DNA from: Mucilaginibacter sp. OK283
GTDB taxonomy: Bacteria; Bacteroidota; Bacteroidia; Sphingobacteriales; Sphingobacteriaceae
DNA length: 64,000 bases
Reading direction: 5' to 3'
Assembly: GCF_900110415.1 (NCBI RefSeq)
Contig: NZ_FODR01000005.1
Span: 248,001 to 312,000, forward strand
Position numbers and translations under genes: made by a program. The notes under the pieces are model-generated. The model saw only the letters and a program-made list of their open reading frames with translations, ran no database searches and was not told where the DNA came from. Shown piece by piece: positions 6,623 to 14,721 of this stretch. Within the stretch, counting starts at the first letter, position 1. Each line of letters starts with the position of its first letter.

Positions 6623-8929
6623 TCAGGATGCTATTGTTTCTACAACTAACTGACGAAGATGTTTCGCAGCGGCCACCATATTTATGAGTGCCACCTGGGT
6701 TTCCGGCCATTTACGGGTCTTCAATCCGCAGTCGGGATTAACCCATAAATTGCCGGCGGGCAACAATTCGGATGCTTTCTCCAGCAGGCTTACCATTTCA
6801 TCAACGGTAGGTACGCGCGGTGAATGGATATCATAAACACCGGGGCCAATTTCGTTTGGATATTTAAAATCGGCGAAGGCCGCTAACAGCTCCATTTGCG
6901 AGCGCGATGTTTCAATGGTGATCACGTCGGCGTCCATATCGGCAATGTTGCCAATAATGTCGTTAAACTCGCTGTAGCACATGTGCGTATGGATCTGTGT
7001 TTCGTCGCGAACGCCGCTGGCCGAAATACGGAATGCTTTTACCGCCCAGTTCAAATAGTTTTGCCAGTCTTTTTTACGCAAAGGGAGGCCCTCACGAATA
7101 GCAGGCTCATCAATCTGGATTACTTTAATGCCGGCCGCCTCCAGTGCCACAACTTCATCACGAATGGCCAAAGCTATCTGGTTGGTAGTTTCGGACCGTG
7201 GCTGATCATCCCGAACAAACGACCATTGCAGTATAGTTACCGGGCCGGTTAGCATGCCTTTCATCAGTCTATCGGTGTTTTGCTGCGCAAAGCTGCTCCA
7301 CTTGACCGTCATATCCGCGGGGCGGCTTACATCGCCATAAATAACCGGTGGCTTAACACAGCGGCTGCCATAACTTTGCACCCAGCCATTTTTGGTGAAC
7401 AGGAAGCCATCCAAACGCTCGCCAAAGTATTCAACCATGTCGTTACGTTCAAATTCACCATGAACTAACACGTCCAGGCCAATCTCTTCCTGCCAGCGGA
7501 TGGCATCAATGGTGGCTTTTTCTATCTCGGCATCATATTGAGCTTCGGTTAGCTCGCTTTTTTTAAGCCTTGCCCTTAACGAGCGGATATCATCAGTTTG
7601 CGGGAACGATCCTATGGTAGTTGTAGGGTACAGTGGTAATTTAAAGCGTTGCTGCTGAATTTTTTGGCGGGAGATGAATCCGCTTTCACGTTGCGCATCG
7701 GCATCAGTTATGGCTGCCACGCGTTGTTTGATGTCCTGCTTATGAATGAGTTTTGAAAGGCTGCGGCTGGTAATGGCGCGCAGGTTTTCTTGCAGTAATT
7801 CATTGTTGCCGCCGATGATTTGCGCCAATTCATTTATTTCGTTCAGTTTTTGTTTGGCAAAAGCCATCCAGTTTTTTATCTCGGGAATGATGGCGGTTTC
7901 CAGCTCCAGGTCGAACGGGGTATGCAGCAACGAGCAGCTTGGCGCTATCATCACCCTATCCGCGCCCAATACGGCAATAGCTTTTTTTACGTGGGTTAAC
8001 GAGCGTACGTAATCGTTTTTCCAGATGTTACGGCCATCAACTACACCTAACGATAAACTCAGGCTATCGGGCAATACGGTGAGTACTTTGTACAACTGAT
8101 CGGGCGCTCGCACCAAATCAACATGAATGGCGCTTACCGGCAAGGTTACGGCCAGTTCGGTGTTTTCGTGCAGGCTCTCAAAATAGGTAGTAAGCAATAC
8201 TTTAATGCCCGGGCATTGCTTGCTTATCTCCATGTAGGCATAAGCATAAGCGGCTTTCTCTTTGTCGGTAAGGTCAAGCGACAGGAAGGGCTCATCAAGC
8301 TGTACCCAAACAGCACCATAACTTGCTAATCTTTTTAACACCTCGACGTAAACCGGCACCAGTTTTTTGATCAGGTCTATCTTATCAAAACCGGGTTGTT
8401 TTTCTTTACCTAATAAAAGGTAGGTTACCGGGCCAATCAATACCGGTTTTGGTATGTTGCCGGTGTGTTGTTTGGCCAGGATAAACTCGTCAAGCACTTT
8501 TTCGCTGAATAGTTTAAACTGCTGATTTTGTACAAACTCTGGCACAATGTAATGGTAGTTGGTATCAAACCATTTGGTCATTTCCATGGCTGTAACGTCC
8601 AGTCCATCCTTTTGATAGCCGCGGGCCATGGCAAAATACAGGTCGATTTCGGTATTGGCCTTGTTTTGGGTTAATACGGGTGTGTACCGTTCGGGGATGT
8701 TGCCCAGCATGAGCGAGGTATCCAATACCTGGTCGTAAAAGCTGAAATCGTTACAGGGGATCAGGTCGATACCGGCATCAACCTGGGTTTGCCAGTTTTG
8801 CAGGCGAATTTGCCGGGCAGCGGCAAACAAATCGTTGCGGGTAATTTTACCGGCCCAGTATTGTTCGCTGGCCTTTTTGAGTTCACGGTGGGCACCTACA
8901 CGTGGGTACCCGAGATTGTTTTTGAGCAT
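6623..8929 (-). CDS. metE: Cobalamin-independent methionine synthase
   Basis: The 768-residue protein has the two homologous barrels of MetE. The N-terminal domain begins NNLGYPRVGAHRELKKA; the C-terminal catalytic half starts near LYPTTTIGSFPQT. Zinc ligands are visible as HTHMCYSEFND (His and Cys near residue 647), the Glu of ITIETSRSQME and Cys in NPDCGLKTRKW (near 733). It transfers the methyl of 5-methyltetrahydropteroyl-triglutamate to homocysteine to make methionine without B12. A cobalamin riboswitch at 9111-9283 reads toward it, so it should be shut off when B12 is present and a MetH enzyme elsewhere can take over. Confidence 0.97.
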   Translation of the reverse strand: MLKNNLGYPRVGAHRELKKASEQYWAGKITRNDLFAAARQIRLQNWQTQVDAGIDLIPCNDFSFYDQVLDTSLMLGNIPERYTPVLTQNKANTEIDLYFAMARGYQKDGLDVTAMEMTKWFDTNYHYIVPEFVQNQQFKLFSEKVLDEFILAKQHTGNIPKPVLIGPVTYLLLGKEKQPGFDKIDLIKKLVPVYVEVLKRLASYGAVWVQLDEPFLSLDLTDKEKAAYAYAYMEISKQCPGIKVLLTTYFESLHENTELAVTLPVSAIHVDLVRAPDQLYKVLTVLPDSLSLSLGVVDGRNIWKNDYVRSLTHVKKAIAVLGADRVMIAPSCSLLHTPFDLELETAIIPEIKNWMAFAKQKLNEINELAQIIGGNNELLQENLRAITSRSLSKLIHKQDIKQRVAAITDADAQRESGFISRQKIQQQRFKLPLYPTTTIGSFPQTDDIRSLRARLKKSELTEAQYDAEIEKATIDAIRWQEEIGLDVLVHGEFERNDMVEYFGERLDGFLFTKNGWVQSYGSRCVKPPVIYGDVSRPADMTVKWSSFAQQNTDRLMKGMLTGPVTILQWSFVRDDQPRSETTNQIALAIRDEVVALEAAGIKVIQIDEPAIREGLPLRKKDWQNYLNWAVKAFRISASGVRDETQIHTHMCYSEFNDIIGNIADMDADVITIETSRSQMELLAAFADFKYPNEIGPGVYDIHSPRVPTVDEMVSLLEKASELLPAGNLWVNPDCGLKTRKWPETQVALINMVAAAKHLRQLVVETIAS

Positions 8930-8952
8930 ACGCTAAAACGTTTTTGGTTAAA

Positions 8953-8970
8953 CATTAAGTTGACTTAATG
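8953..8970. promoter_or_regulatory. Perfect palindrome in the metE leader
   Basis: CATTAAGTTGACTTAATG is a perfect 18-bp palindrome 23 bp upstream of the metE start, between riboswitch and gene. In RNA it could form a small hairpin near the ribosome binding region; in DNA it could be an operator. Farther up, AAAAGACAA (9012-9020) and TTGTCTTTT (9098-9106) form a 9-bp inverted pair spanning the space after the riboswitch. These are candidates for the expression platform. Confidence 0.45.
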
Positions 8971-9110
8971 CTCCTTACGGTTTTCGGTATGCTTTCGGAG
9001 TAAATGGTAATAAAAGACAAAAGCATAACATACGGGCATATAATGGCCATGTACGTCATTCTTTTTTCTTCGACTACTGCTTCATTGCGCGAAAGCATTG
9101 TCTTTTACAT

Positions 9111-9283
9111 AGGGGCAAGTATCCTGGCTTGTAACATTGTTGCCGTCCTTCTCATTCGCGCGGGGGCGAACAATGGACTTTGTTAAAGGCAACAACCTTT
9201 TGTGTTACTTACAGTTGCGCGACAGCCCGTGATTTACACACGGTTCCTTATTAATCCCTGTGTTTTAAACACCGGGAACCACT
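9111..9283 (-). ncRNA. Cobalamin (adenosylcobalamin-type) riboswitch
   Basis: Read on the minus strand, the region carries the conserved blocks of the B12 riboswitch in order: AAGGAACCGTGTGTAAATCA (the G-G-A-A and G-T-G-x-A-A-A-T-C core), GGGCTGTCGCGCAACTGTAAG (the C-G-C-A-A-C-T-G-T-A-A block; complement at 9208-9218), a variable arm with GAGAAGGAC, and the closing GCCAGGATACTTGCC (complement at 9114-9128). It lies about 180 nt upstream of metE. B12 binding is expected to reduce metE expression. Confidence 0.9.
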
Positions 9284-9333
9284 CTGCAGAAAAAAAGTAA
9301 AGAACTTTATTGGGGACAAATATAGGGAAAAAA

Positions 9334-9364
9334 TGTGCAGATTACAGATTTCAGATGTGCAGAT
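9334..9364 (+). repeat. Dispersed TGTGCAGAT repeat, copy 1
   Basis: A 31-bp segment starting TGTGCAGATT and ending TCAGATGTGCAGAT recurs at 22461-22491 with 29 of 31 identical bases. It lies between the metE riboswitch and the 3' end of the hypothetical gene at 9402. Function unknown; it behaves like a short dispersed intergenic repeat. Confidence 0.6.
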
Positions 9365-9401
9365 GAGTTTTTGAATTTGAAAATTGACAAGGTGATATGC
9401 A

Positions 9402-10076
9402 TTAAATTTTAGAAAAGACATTGGCAGTTTCTTTTTTATTGGGCCGTACCAATCTCAAATATTTTCTCTCGAATTTAAATGGCAAAAATGGTTCGATGCT
9501 GTCGATATATTTTTCAAATTCACTATCCGCTTGTTCAAAAGGAAACCACAAAGTCATGCTAATACAGTTACTTCGCGATAACCACACCAAGATTCCAGAG
9601 GTGTATTGTTGATTTGGTAATATAGTTTTTGAAATAGGATCGATCAATTCAAAGTCGTAAGATAACATCAGATCAACCGGGCCTAAATTATATTTTGGCC
9701 AAGGCTGGCCGATAATCATGAAATCGATGGCTTTTTCTAAATCATCATTTATCAATTGCCATTCTATTTTTTGTTGTTTTGTAGGGATATTGTCAGGATA
9801 ATGATAACCTACTGGAGTGGCTGTACCATTGCCGAAAAGCTTTTTAATTTTATCTATTACTACATTAGCCAATTCCGGAGATTCTCCATGATCTTCATCG
9901 GCAGTATAACCTTTGAGGTAAATATTTTGAGGTATAGTTACATCTGCTGTTGTGCAATTAACTAAAAATATTTTTATTTTTTCCCAGGCATTTTCAATTT
10001 TTCTTCCTCCTATTAAGGCTTGGGTTATTCTGCTTGCGGGCAAGCTATAAAGGATATATGGTTTCTTTGCTATCAT
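9402..10076 (-). CDS. Hypothetical protein
   Basis: I do not recognise this 224-residue protein. It has no signal peptide or membrane segment and looks soluble, mixed alpha/beta, with two tryptophan- and aromatic-rich stretches (GQPWPKYNLGPVDLMLSYDF and SMTLWFPFEQADSEF). The beginning (KPYILYSLPASRITQALIGG) and the end (PFLPFKFERKYLRLVRP) give no known motif. It follows the PAP2 gene on the same strand after 12 bp and may be co-transcribed with it. Base composition is more AT-rich than the neighbours, which could mean separate origin. The ATG at 10074-10076 is the only well-placed start. Confidence 0.65.
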   Translation of the reverse strand: MIAKKPYILYSLPASRITQALIGGRKIENAWEKIKIFLVNCTTADVTIPQNIYLKGYTADEDHGESPELANVVIDKIKKLFGNGTATPVGYHYPDNIPTKQQKIEWQLINDDLEKAIDFMIIGQPWPKYNLGPVDLMLSYDFELIDPISKTILPNQQYTSGILVWLSRSNCISMTLWFPFEQADSEFEKYIDSIEPFLPFKFERKYLRLVRPNKKETANVFSKI

Positions 10077-10088
10077 AAAGGCAATTTT

Positions 10089-10706
10089 CTACTTCTTCAA
10101 AAACAACATCGGCAACGCGCTCGCAGCTCCCAGTCCCGCACCCGTTGCTACATCTGTAGGGTAATGTACCCCCAGGTACATCCTTGAATACGCGGTTGAG
10201 CCCGCCCATAGATACGCGGGAACTATCACATACCATTTTGGATAAGCGGCAGATAAAGCCGTTGCTGTGGCAAATGATGATGAACTATGCCCCGATGGAA
10301 AAGAGTAGTTTCCGGGGCGGTAAACGGGTGTGATATTGATGTTCTGGATGAATGGCCGCGGGCGCTTTACCAGTACTTTTATGAGTTGGGTTAACCCGGC
10401 GGAGATGGCCGTGCTGCTGGCTACGTAAAGGGCATTTTGCCGCATCTCCTTATTATTACCGATGATACCGCCAACCAGCAGGCCCGCAGGTACGCCAATA
10501 TTGCCATATTCCAGGTGATTGCTCATGAACAGGAAAAAACCGGTTTGGGCCGGAGTGCGGTGTTCCTGTAAATTTATCAGGATGGCATCATCAAATGGTG
10601 GAGTGCGTAACTGTGCGAAGGTAGTGTTAATATGCAGGCATAAAAGCAGTTGCGATGGAAGCGCGATGACTAAAAATCTGAAACGTAAATACCCGCGCAT
10701 TGCCAT
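10089..10706 (-). CDS. PAP2 family lipid phosphatase
   Basis: The 205-residue membrane protein has all three type-2 phosphatidic acid phosphatase motifs: KVLVKRPRP (K-x6-R-P), PSGHSSS, and SRMYLGVHYPTD (S-R-x5-H-x3-D). A signal-like hydrophobic N-terminus (LVIALPSQLLLCLH) and further hydrophobic helices place the active site at the periplasmic face. Likely substrates are undecaprenyl diphosphate or other phospholipid phosphates. The ATG at 10704-10706 is preferred to a TTG ten codons earlier; an ATG two codons later is also possible. Confidence 0.88.
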   Translation of the reverse strand: MAMRGYLRFRFLVIALPSQLLLCLHINTTFAQLRTPPFDDAILINLQEHRTPAQTGFFLFMSNHLEYGNIGVPAGLLVGGIIGNNKEMRQNALYVASSTAISAGLTQLIKVLVKRPRPFIQNINITPVYRPGNYSFPSGHSSSSFATATALSAAYPKWYVIVPAYLWAGSTAYSRMYLGVHYPTDVATGAGLGAASALPMLFLKK

Positions 10707-10890
10707 TTTTAGTTTTAGGGATTTGTATTGCCCCAATATAAGGCTATTTACAGCGATTTGTTTAGCCGGTTTATCTTTTCATCGACACAAAACTCTCGCT
10801 TACCGACACTTGGTATGTCACTTTCCTGATACATTTTACTTTTGAATCGTTAACCGGCATCACAAAATATAAACTAAAAAGATTAAAGTC

Positions 10891-11634
10891 ATGGAACGTA
10901 AAAATTTCTTAAAAAGCCTGATGATAGGCGCAGTGTCAACATCGGTATTGGTTGAAGCCTGCAAAAAAGATTCAGTAACCACTACTACAAGCAGTACATC
11001 AGGCACCACTTCTTCGTCGAGTAGTTCTTCCGGGTCAAGTTCCAGCTCGGGCACCTGCAGTGTTATCGAAACCGAAACCGAGGGGCCTTATCCAACCCAT
11101 TCACCGGCATCATATGTACGTAGCGATATTACCGGCGACCGTACCGGTTATAAAATGACTGTTAATATTACCGTTAACAACAGCAATAACAGTTGTAATG
11201 CCTTATCGGGCGCGCAGGTTGATATCTGGCATTGCGATGCCGAGGGCAATTATTCGGAGTATGGCGGCAGCGGCTCACAAGCTACCAATTATACTTCGGT
11301 GCATTTTTTACGTGGCAGGCAAACTACCGATGCCAACGGCCTGGTTAGTTTTACCTCTATTTTCCCCGGTTGGTACACCGGCCGTGCAACGCACATTCAT
11401 GTGCATATATATAATTCGGCAGGTACATCATTAAAAGTTACACAAATAGCTTTTCCTGAAGGTACGGGAACTGCATTGGCTAGTGTGGCAGGATACAGTA
11501 AGGGAATGAGCGGTTATACCTATAACGCTACCGACGGCGTGTTCAGCGATGGCTATGCCCTTGAGCTGGCCACCATTACCGGCAGCAAGACAGCCGGCTT
11601 TGTATTGTCAATCAGCATGAGCGTATCTGCTTAA
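10891..11634 (+). CDS. Intradiol ring-cleavage dioxygenase-like lipoprotein
   Basis: The 247-residue protein starts with RKNFLKSLMIGAVSTSVLVEAC, a signal with Cys24 as probable lipid-attachment residue, then a Thr/Ser/Gly-rich linker (about residues 29-54). The rest is the catalytic beta-sandwich of protocatechuate 3,4-dioxygenase relatives. The four non-haem Fe(III) ligands are all in place: Tyr121 (GNYSEY), Tyr162 (PGWYTG), His168 and His170 (RATHIHVH). TEGPYP near residue 63 is the usual entry motif. Surface-anchored secreted intradiol enzymes are known but their substrates are mostly unidentified. Two downstream genes on the same strand may form a unit with it. Confidence 0.85.
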   Translation: MERKNFLKSLMIGAVSTSVLVEACKKDSVTTTTSSTSGTTSSSSSSSGSSSSSGTCSVIETETEGPYPTHSPASYVRSDITGDRTGYKMTVNITVNNSNNSCNALSGAQVDIWHCDAEGNYSEYGGSGSQATNYTSVHFLRGRQTTDANGLVSFTSIFPGWYTGRATHIHVHIYNSAGTSLKVTQIAFPEGTGTALASVAGYSKGMSGYTYNATDGVFSDGYALELATITGSKTAGFVLSISMSVSA

Positions 11635-11645
11635 CCAGAAATAAC

Positions 11646-12197
11646 ATGGACACCCGCGTAATTACACTTTGCTATCGAAAAATTATCGATATAAACTCAG
11701 CCAAACAATGGGATAAGGTGGTGTTTGAGGCATCGTACATGGAGTTTAAAATGCAGGCCCAAAACTACAGCCACGGTACCGCTTTTACCAGCTATGCCAA
11801 CCTGCTAAAACATGTGCCCAATGCCAAAAGGCTTGCCGGCATGGTTACCCCGGCCATAACCGGGTATTTGCAGCAGTTAGGTGGTATAGTGCCCGATGTG
11901 CTTAATAATGTGGGTAAGCGTTTTTTAAAGTTCGATAAATTTCAGTTCGAGATCATCAACTCCGATATTAACGACAAAGCCAGGCACCAGGTGGCTGTTA
12001 ATTTTTATACAGACACGCTGGTTTGGCACGATACCATTGCCGACTTTTTGCTGGTAGCCGATTACCGGCCCCAAGCAACCGGCGACGAAGAAGTGCTGAG
12101 CAACCTGTTTAAACTGCCGCCATATGTAAATATTCATTCACTCCAAAAATTGCAACAACATGGAAAAGACCTCACCCGGGCAGATTCACCTTGCTGA
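11646..12197 (+). CDS. Hypothetical protein linked to bicupin and dioxygenase
   Basis: I do not recognise this 183-residue soluble protein. It lacks a signal peptide or membrane helix. It has an N-terminal half with QAQNYSHGTAFTSYANLLKH and a C-terminal half with VNFYTDTLVWHDTIADFLLVA that looks beta-rich. It starts 11 bp after the dioxygenase stop, and its last 38 bp overlap the start of the next gene in another frame, which suggests translational coupling with the YhaK-like bicupin. A frameshifted fusion of the two is possible but unlikely because both ends look natural. Confidence 0.7.
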   Translation: MDTRVITLCYRKIIDINSAKQWDKVVFEASYMEFKMQAQNYSHGTAFTSYANLLKHVPNAKRLAGMVTPAITGYLQQLGGIVPDVLNNVGKRFLKFDKFQFEIINSDINDKARHQVAVNFYTDTLVWHDTIADFLLVADYRPQATGDEEVLSNLFKLPPYVNIHSLQKLQQHGKDLTRADSPC

Positions 12198-12861
12198 TCA
12201 GCGGGTAATTACCGAAAATAATACCTTCAGGCGGTGCAGCACTTTTAATTACGACGGGCATTTTAATGAGCACCGTAAGGCTTTTGGCCCCCTGCGTGTA
12301 TTTAACGACGAGATTTTGGCTGCCGGTAAATCAATTTCCATACAGGTACAAAACGCCTGCTATTTTGTAGCGGTGCCGGTAACCGGCGCCCTGCTTGTTG
12401 AGGATACCGAAGGGAAAAGTACGGTAGTTGATGTAGGCGAGGTATATATTAATTACGCAAACAGCGGCGATATTTTAACTTTAAATAACCCATACCCAAA
12501 TGATTGGGTTAACTTTTTACAGCTGCAGATAGATGCTGATACAGAAGTGTTCCCGTTTTTTAAGCAAACCTTTTGCTTTGATTTTGTGGGCAGGCAAAAT
12601 GAATTGATAAGTATTATTCCCACTTTATTCAGGCTGCCTTTTAACCTGCACATAGGTCGGTTTGATGGACGTGCCGATGCCCTTTATCAGTTGAAAACAC
12701 CCGGTTCGCTGTTTTATGCATTTGTAATTGCAGGCGCCTTTGAGCTGCAAGGCCGCCTGATGCACGAACGCGACGGCCTTGCTTTGTGGGGCCTGCAAGA
12801 AGCTGATATGGAGGCTTTAAGTAATAGCGCCGTGATGCTGGTTTTGGAAATGGAGGGATAA
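12160..12861 (+). CDS. YhaK/pirin-like bicupin protein
   Basis: The 233-residue product matches the length and layout of E. coli YhaK, a pirin-related bicupin. The first cupin contains FGPLRVFNDEILAAG (pirin has GPLRV-N-D/E-x-V-x-P-G), then VPVTGALLVEDTEGKSTVVDVGEVYI. The histidines that bind iron in pirin (H-P-H after the glycine) are absent here; SISIQVQNACYF occupies their place, as in metal-poor YhaK. The second cupin is the C-terminal half. YhaK is a cytosolic redox-sensing candidate of unknown reaction. It overlaps the preceding gene by 38 bp. Confidence 0.7.
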   Translation: MEKTSPGQIHLADQRVITENNTFRRCSTFNYDGHFNEHRKAFGPLRVFNDEILAAGKSISIQVQNACYFVAVPVTGALLVEDTEGKSTVVDVGEVYINYANSGDILTLNNPYPNDWVNFLQLQIDADTEVFPFFKQTFCFDFVGRQNELISIIPTLFRLPFNLHIGRFDGRADALYQLKTPGSLFYAFVIAGAFELQGRLMHERDGLALWGLQEADMEALSNSAVMLVLEMEG

Positions 12862-13110
12862 AATAAAAAAAATGTCATTTCAAACGAACCAGAGGTGGGC
12901 TAAGTAGGAGGGGTGAGGAGAAATCTTATACGCTCTGCAATGCGACTATGCTTATGTATTGCAAAGCGTATAGGATTTCTCCTCACGCCAACACTCAAAG
13001 CCCGCCCCAGTTCGTTCGAAATGACAATTTTTCTTTTATTAAAAAGATGTGTTCACAAGGTAGCCTTGTTTATATGGATAACATTTATTGATAATGTTTT
13101 TGCAAGCAAA
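12862..13110. repeat. Nested palindromic element, about 150 bp, in a gene-free gap
   Basis: Outer arms at 12874-12889 and 13010-13025 (GTCATTTCaAACGAAC against its inverse) match at 15 of 16. Inner arms at 12913-12941 and 12958-12986 match at 27 of 29 and contain GTGAGGAGAAATC. The whole would fold as a cruciform or long hairpin with an internal bulge. The GTCATTTCGAACGAA core is, as I recall, a common repeat of Mucilaginibacter-like genomes. The element lies between the bicupin gene and the convergent tatA gene. I see no ORF in the gap. Confidence 0.75.
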
Positions 13111-13141
13111 AAAGGCGCATCGAGATAACTCATGCGCCTTT
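13111..13141 (-). terminator. Rho-independent terminator of tatA
   Basis: A perfect 10-bp stem, AAAGGCGCAT at 13111-13120 and ATGCGCCTTT at 13132-13141, closes an 11-nt loop. On the minus strand the stem is followed by a T-run, and it begins 26 bp past the tatA stop, so it ends that transcript. Confidence 0.8.
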
Positions 13142-13166
13142 GTTAGTTTTCCTTTTTTTAGTTAAA

Positions 13167-13322
13167 TTATTCTTTAATGGCTGCGTCTTTTTCGGTTTTA
13201 CCATCGTTAAATGCTTTTATACCCTGGCCCATGCCGCGCATCAGCTCAGGGATTTTTTTGCCGCCAAACAATAACAATACTGCAATAATGATGAGTATTA
13301 TTTCAGGTGCTCCTAATCCCAT
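13167..13322 (-). CDS. tatA: Sec-independent translocase protein TatA (small ORF)
   Basis: This 51-residue minus-strand gene has an ATG at 13320-13322. It reads [20 protein letters not shown] as the membrane helix, then [19 protein letters not shown] as the amphipathic helix with the conserved F-G-x-x-K/L-P-E-L hinge, and ends in a short charged tail. TatA forms the pore of the twin-arginine pathway that exports folded proteins. The window contains at least one Tat-type substrate (the SGNH enzyme at 4196). It stands alone with its own terminator at 13111-13141; TatC is not in this window. Confidence 0.93.
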   Translation of the reverse strand: MGLGAPEIILIIIAVLLLFGGKKIPELMRGMGQGIKAFNDGKTEKDAAIKE

Positions 13323-13464
13323 AATTTTAAGTTTTTTTGATGAATGTTTTAATTATTAATCCCTTATCAACCTAAAAGTACCAAAGTCGACACATTATAC
13401 AGGGCATTGTATCGGCGAGGTGCTAATTTGTGCCGATGAATTGGTTGTCGCGTCCGAAAATACC

Positions 13465-14721
13465 TTATCTCACCACCATTTGCGCCGTATTCCTGCTGAT
13501 TTGTTCCAGTAAGATCGTTTTGCCTGCAGTTAATTCTTTTAGCGAATCTTCATCATAATGCCTGGTGGTAATCAGCGTTAAGCCACTATTGTATTTTACT
13601 TTAAATTCCTGCTTAAGATTACGCAGCAGTTTTTCAAAGCGCTCCTCATTAAAATCAAAACAAACCGTAAAACTAAGGGCCGAGGTTTGCATTACGTTTA
13701 CCTTTACCTGGTTTTGGGCAAACAAGCCAAAAATGCCGCTCAGGTGATCTTCGGATATAAATGAATAATCAATTGGCGAAATGGAAAGTAATACCTGGTT
13801 TTGTTTCAGGATAATAACCGGCTTTTCAAACTTGTTGAAGCCATCTTCTTTAATCACGGTGCCGGGAGCATCGGGATGGGTAAAAGGCTTTACCAACAAA
13901 GGTATTTTGGCGTTTTGCAACGGCTTTATTGTCTTTGGGTGGATAACGCTGGCGCCGTAATAAGTCATCTCGATGGCTTCGGTATAAGATAGTTCATCAA
14001 ATTTTACCGTGTCGGCGAAATATTTGGGGTCGGCATTCAGGATACCGGGAACATCTTTCCAGGTTGTAACCGATTCAGCACCCAAACAGGAGGCAAATAT
14101 AGATGCAGTATAATCAGATCCCTCGCGGCCCAAAGTGGTAGTGAAATTTTCGGATGTGCCACCCAAAAAACCCTGGGTTACCACAACGCCTTTTTGCAGC
14201 ATGGCAGGGATATCCTTGCTGATGCTTGTCCGCGTTTTATCCCATTGTACAATGCCCTCGCGGTAGCTGTTATCGGTGTGGATATAGCCACGCACATCAA
14301 GCCATTGGCTTTTTATACCGGCTTTGTTAAGGTAAGCAGATACAATGCGGGTTGATACCAATTCGCCAATAGATACCACCTGGTCGTAAATAAAATCGTA
14401 GCTATCGTGCGGCTCATCTTCAATGGCCCAGTCAATTTCCACAAAAGTATTGGCAACATCATCAAAAACAGGATCGTTGGCATCAAACAACTCATGCAAA
14501 ATATCAAAGTGATATTGTTTGATGCTGTCGAAGATGCTATGCATATCCTCGGTTTGATCTACATAAGCCTTGGTGAGCTTCTCCAGCGCGTTGGTGGTTT
14601 TGCCCATGGCCGATACCACGATGAGTAATTGTTGGCCATAGTATTGCTTTACAACACTGGCTAAATTGATAATACCATCGGCATCCTTAACTGATGCCCC
14701 TCCGAATTTAAATACAAGCAT
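13465..14721 (-). CDS. lysC: Aspartate kinase (monofunctional)
   Basis: The 418-residue enzyme begins LVFKFGGASVKDADGI, the K-F-G-G-x-S aspartokinase signature, and contains TTLGREGSDYTASIFA for ATP/aspartate binding. The C-terminal about 120 residues form the ACT regulatory domains (LLSISPIDYSFISEDHL and VKVNVMQTSALSFTVC), where lysine or threonine would feed back. It phosphorylates aspartate for lysine, threonine, methionine and diaminopimelate synthesis. Its ATG directly follows the stop codon of the upstream DUF3298-like lipoprotein gene with no spacer, so the two share a transcript. No homoserine dehydrogenase domain is fused. Confidence 0.93.
   Translation of the reverse strand: MLVFKFGGASVKDADGIINLASVVKQYYGQQLLIVVSAMGKTTNALEKLTKAYVDQTEDMHSIFDSIKQYHFDILHELFDANDPVFDDVANTFVEIDWAIEDEPHDSYDFIYDQVVSIGELVSTRIVSAYLNKAGIKSQWLDVRGYIHTDNSYREGIVQWDKTRTSISKDIPAMLQKGVVVTQGFLGGTSENFTTTLGREGSDYTASIFASCLGAESVTTWKDVPGILNADPKYFADTVKFDELSYTEAIEMTYYGASVIHPKTIKPLQNAKIPLLVKPFTHPDAPGTVIKEDGFNKFEKPVIILKQNQVLLSISPIDYSFISEDHLSGIFGLFAQNQVKVNVMQTSALSFTVCFDFNEERFEKLLRNLKQEFKVKYNSGLTLITTRHYDEDSLKELTAGKTILLEQISRNTAQMVVR

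Noticed and set aside
11646..12861. Single gene broken by a frameshift
   Set aside because: The overlapping reading frames have separate plausible ends and the second has a full-length YhaK-like layout; an authentic overlap is simpler.
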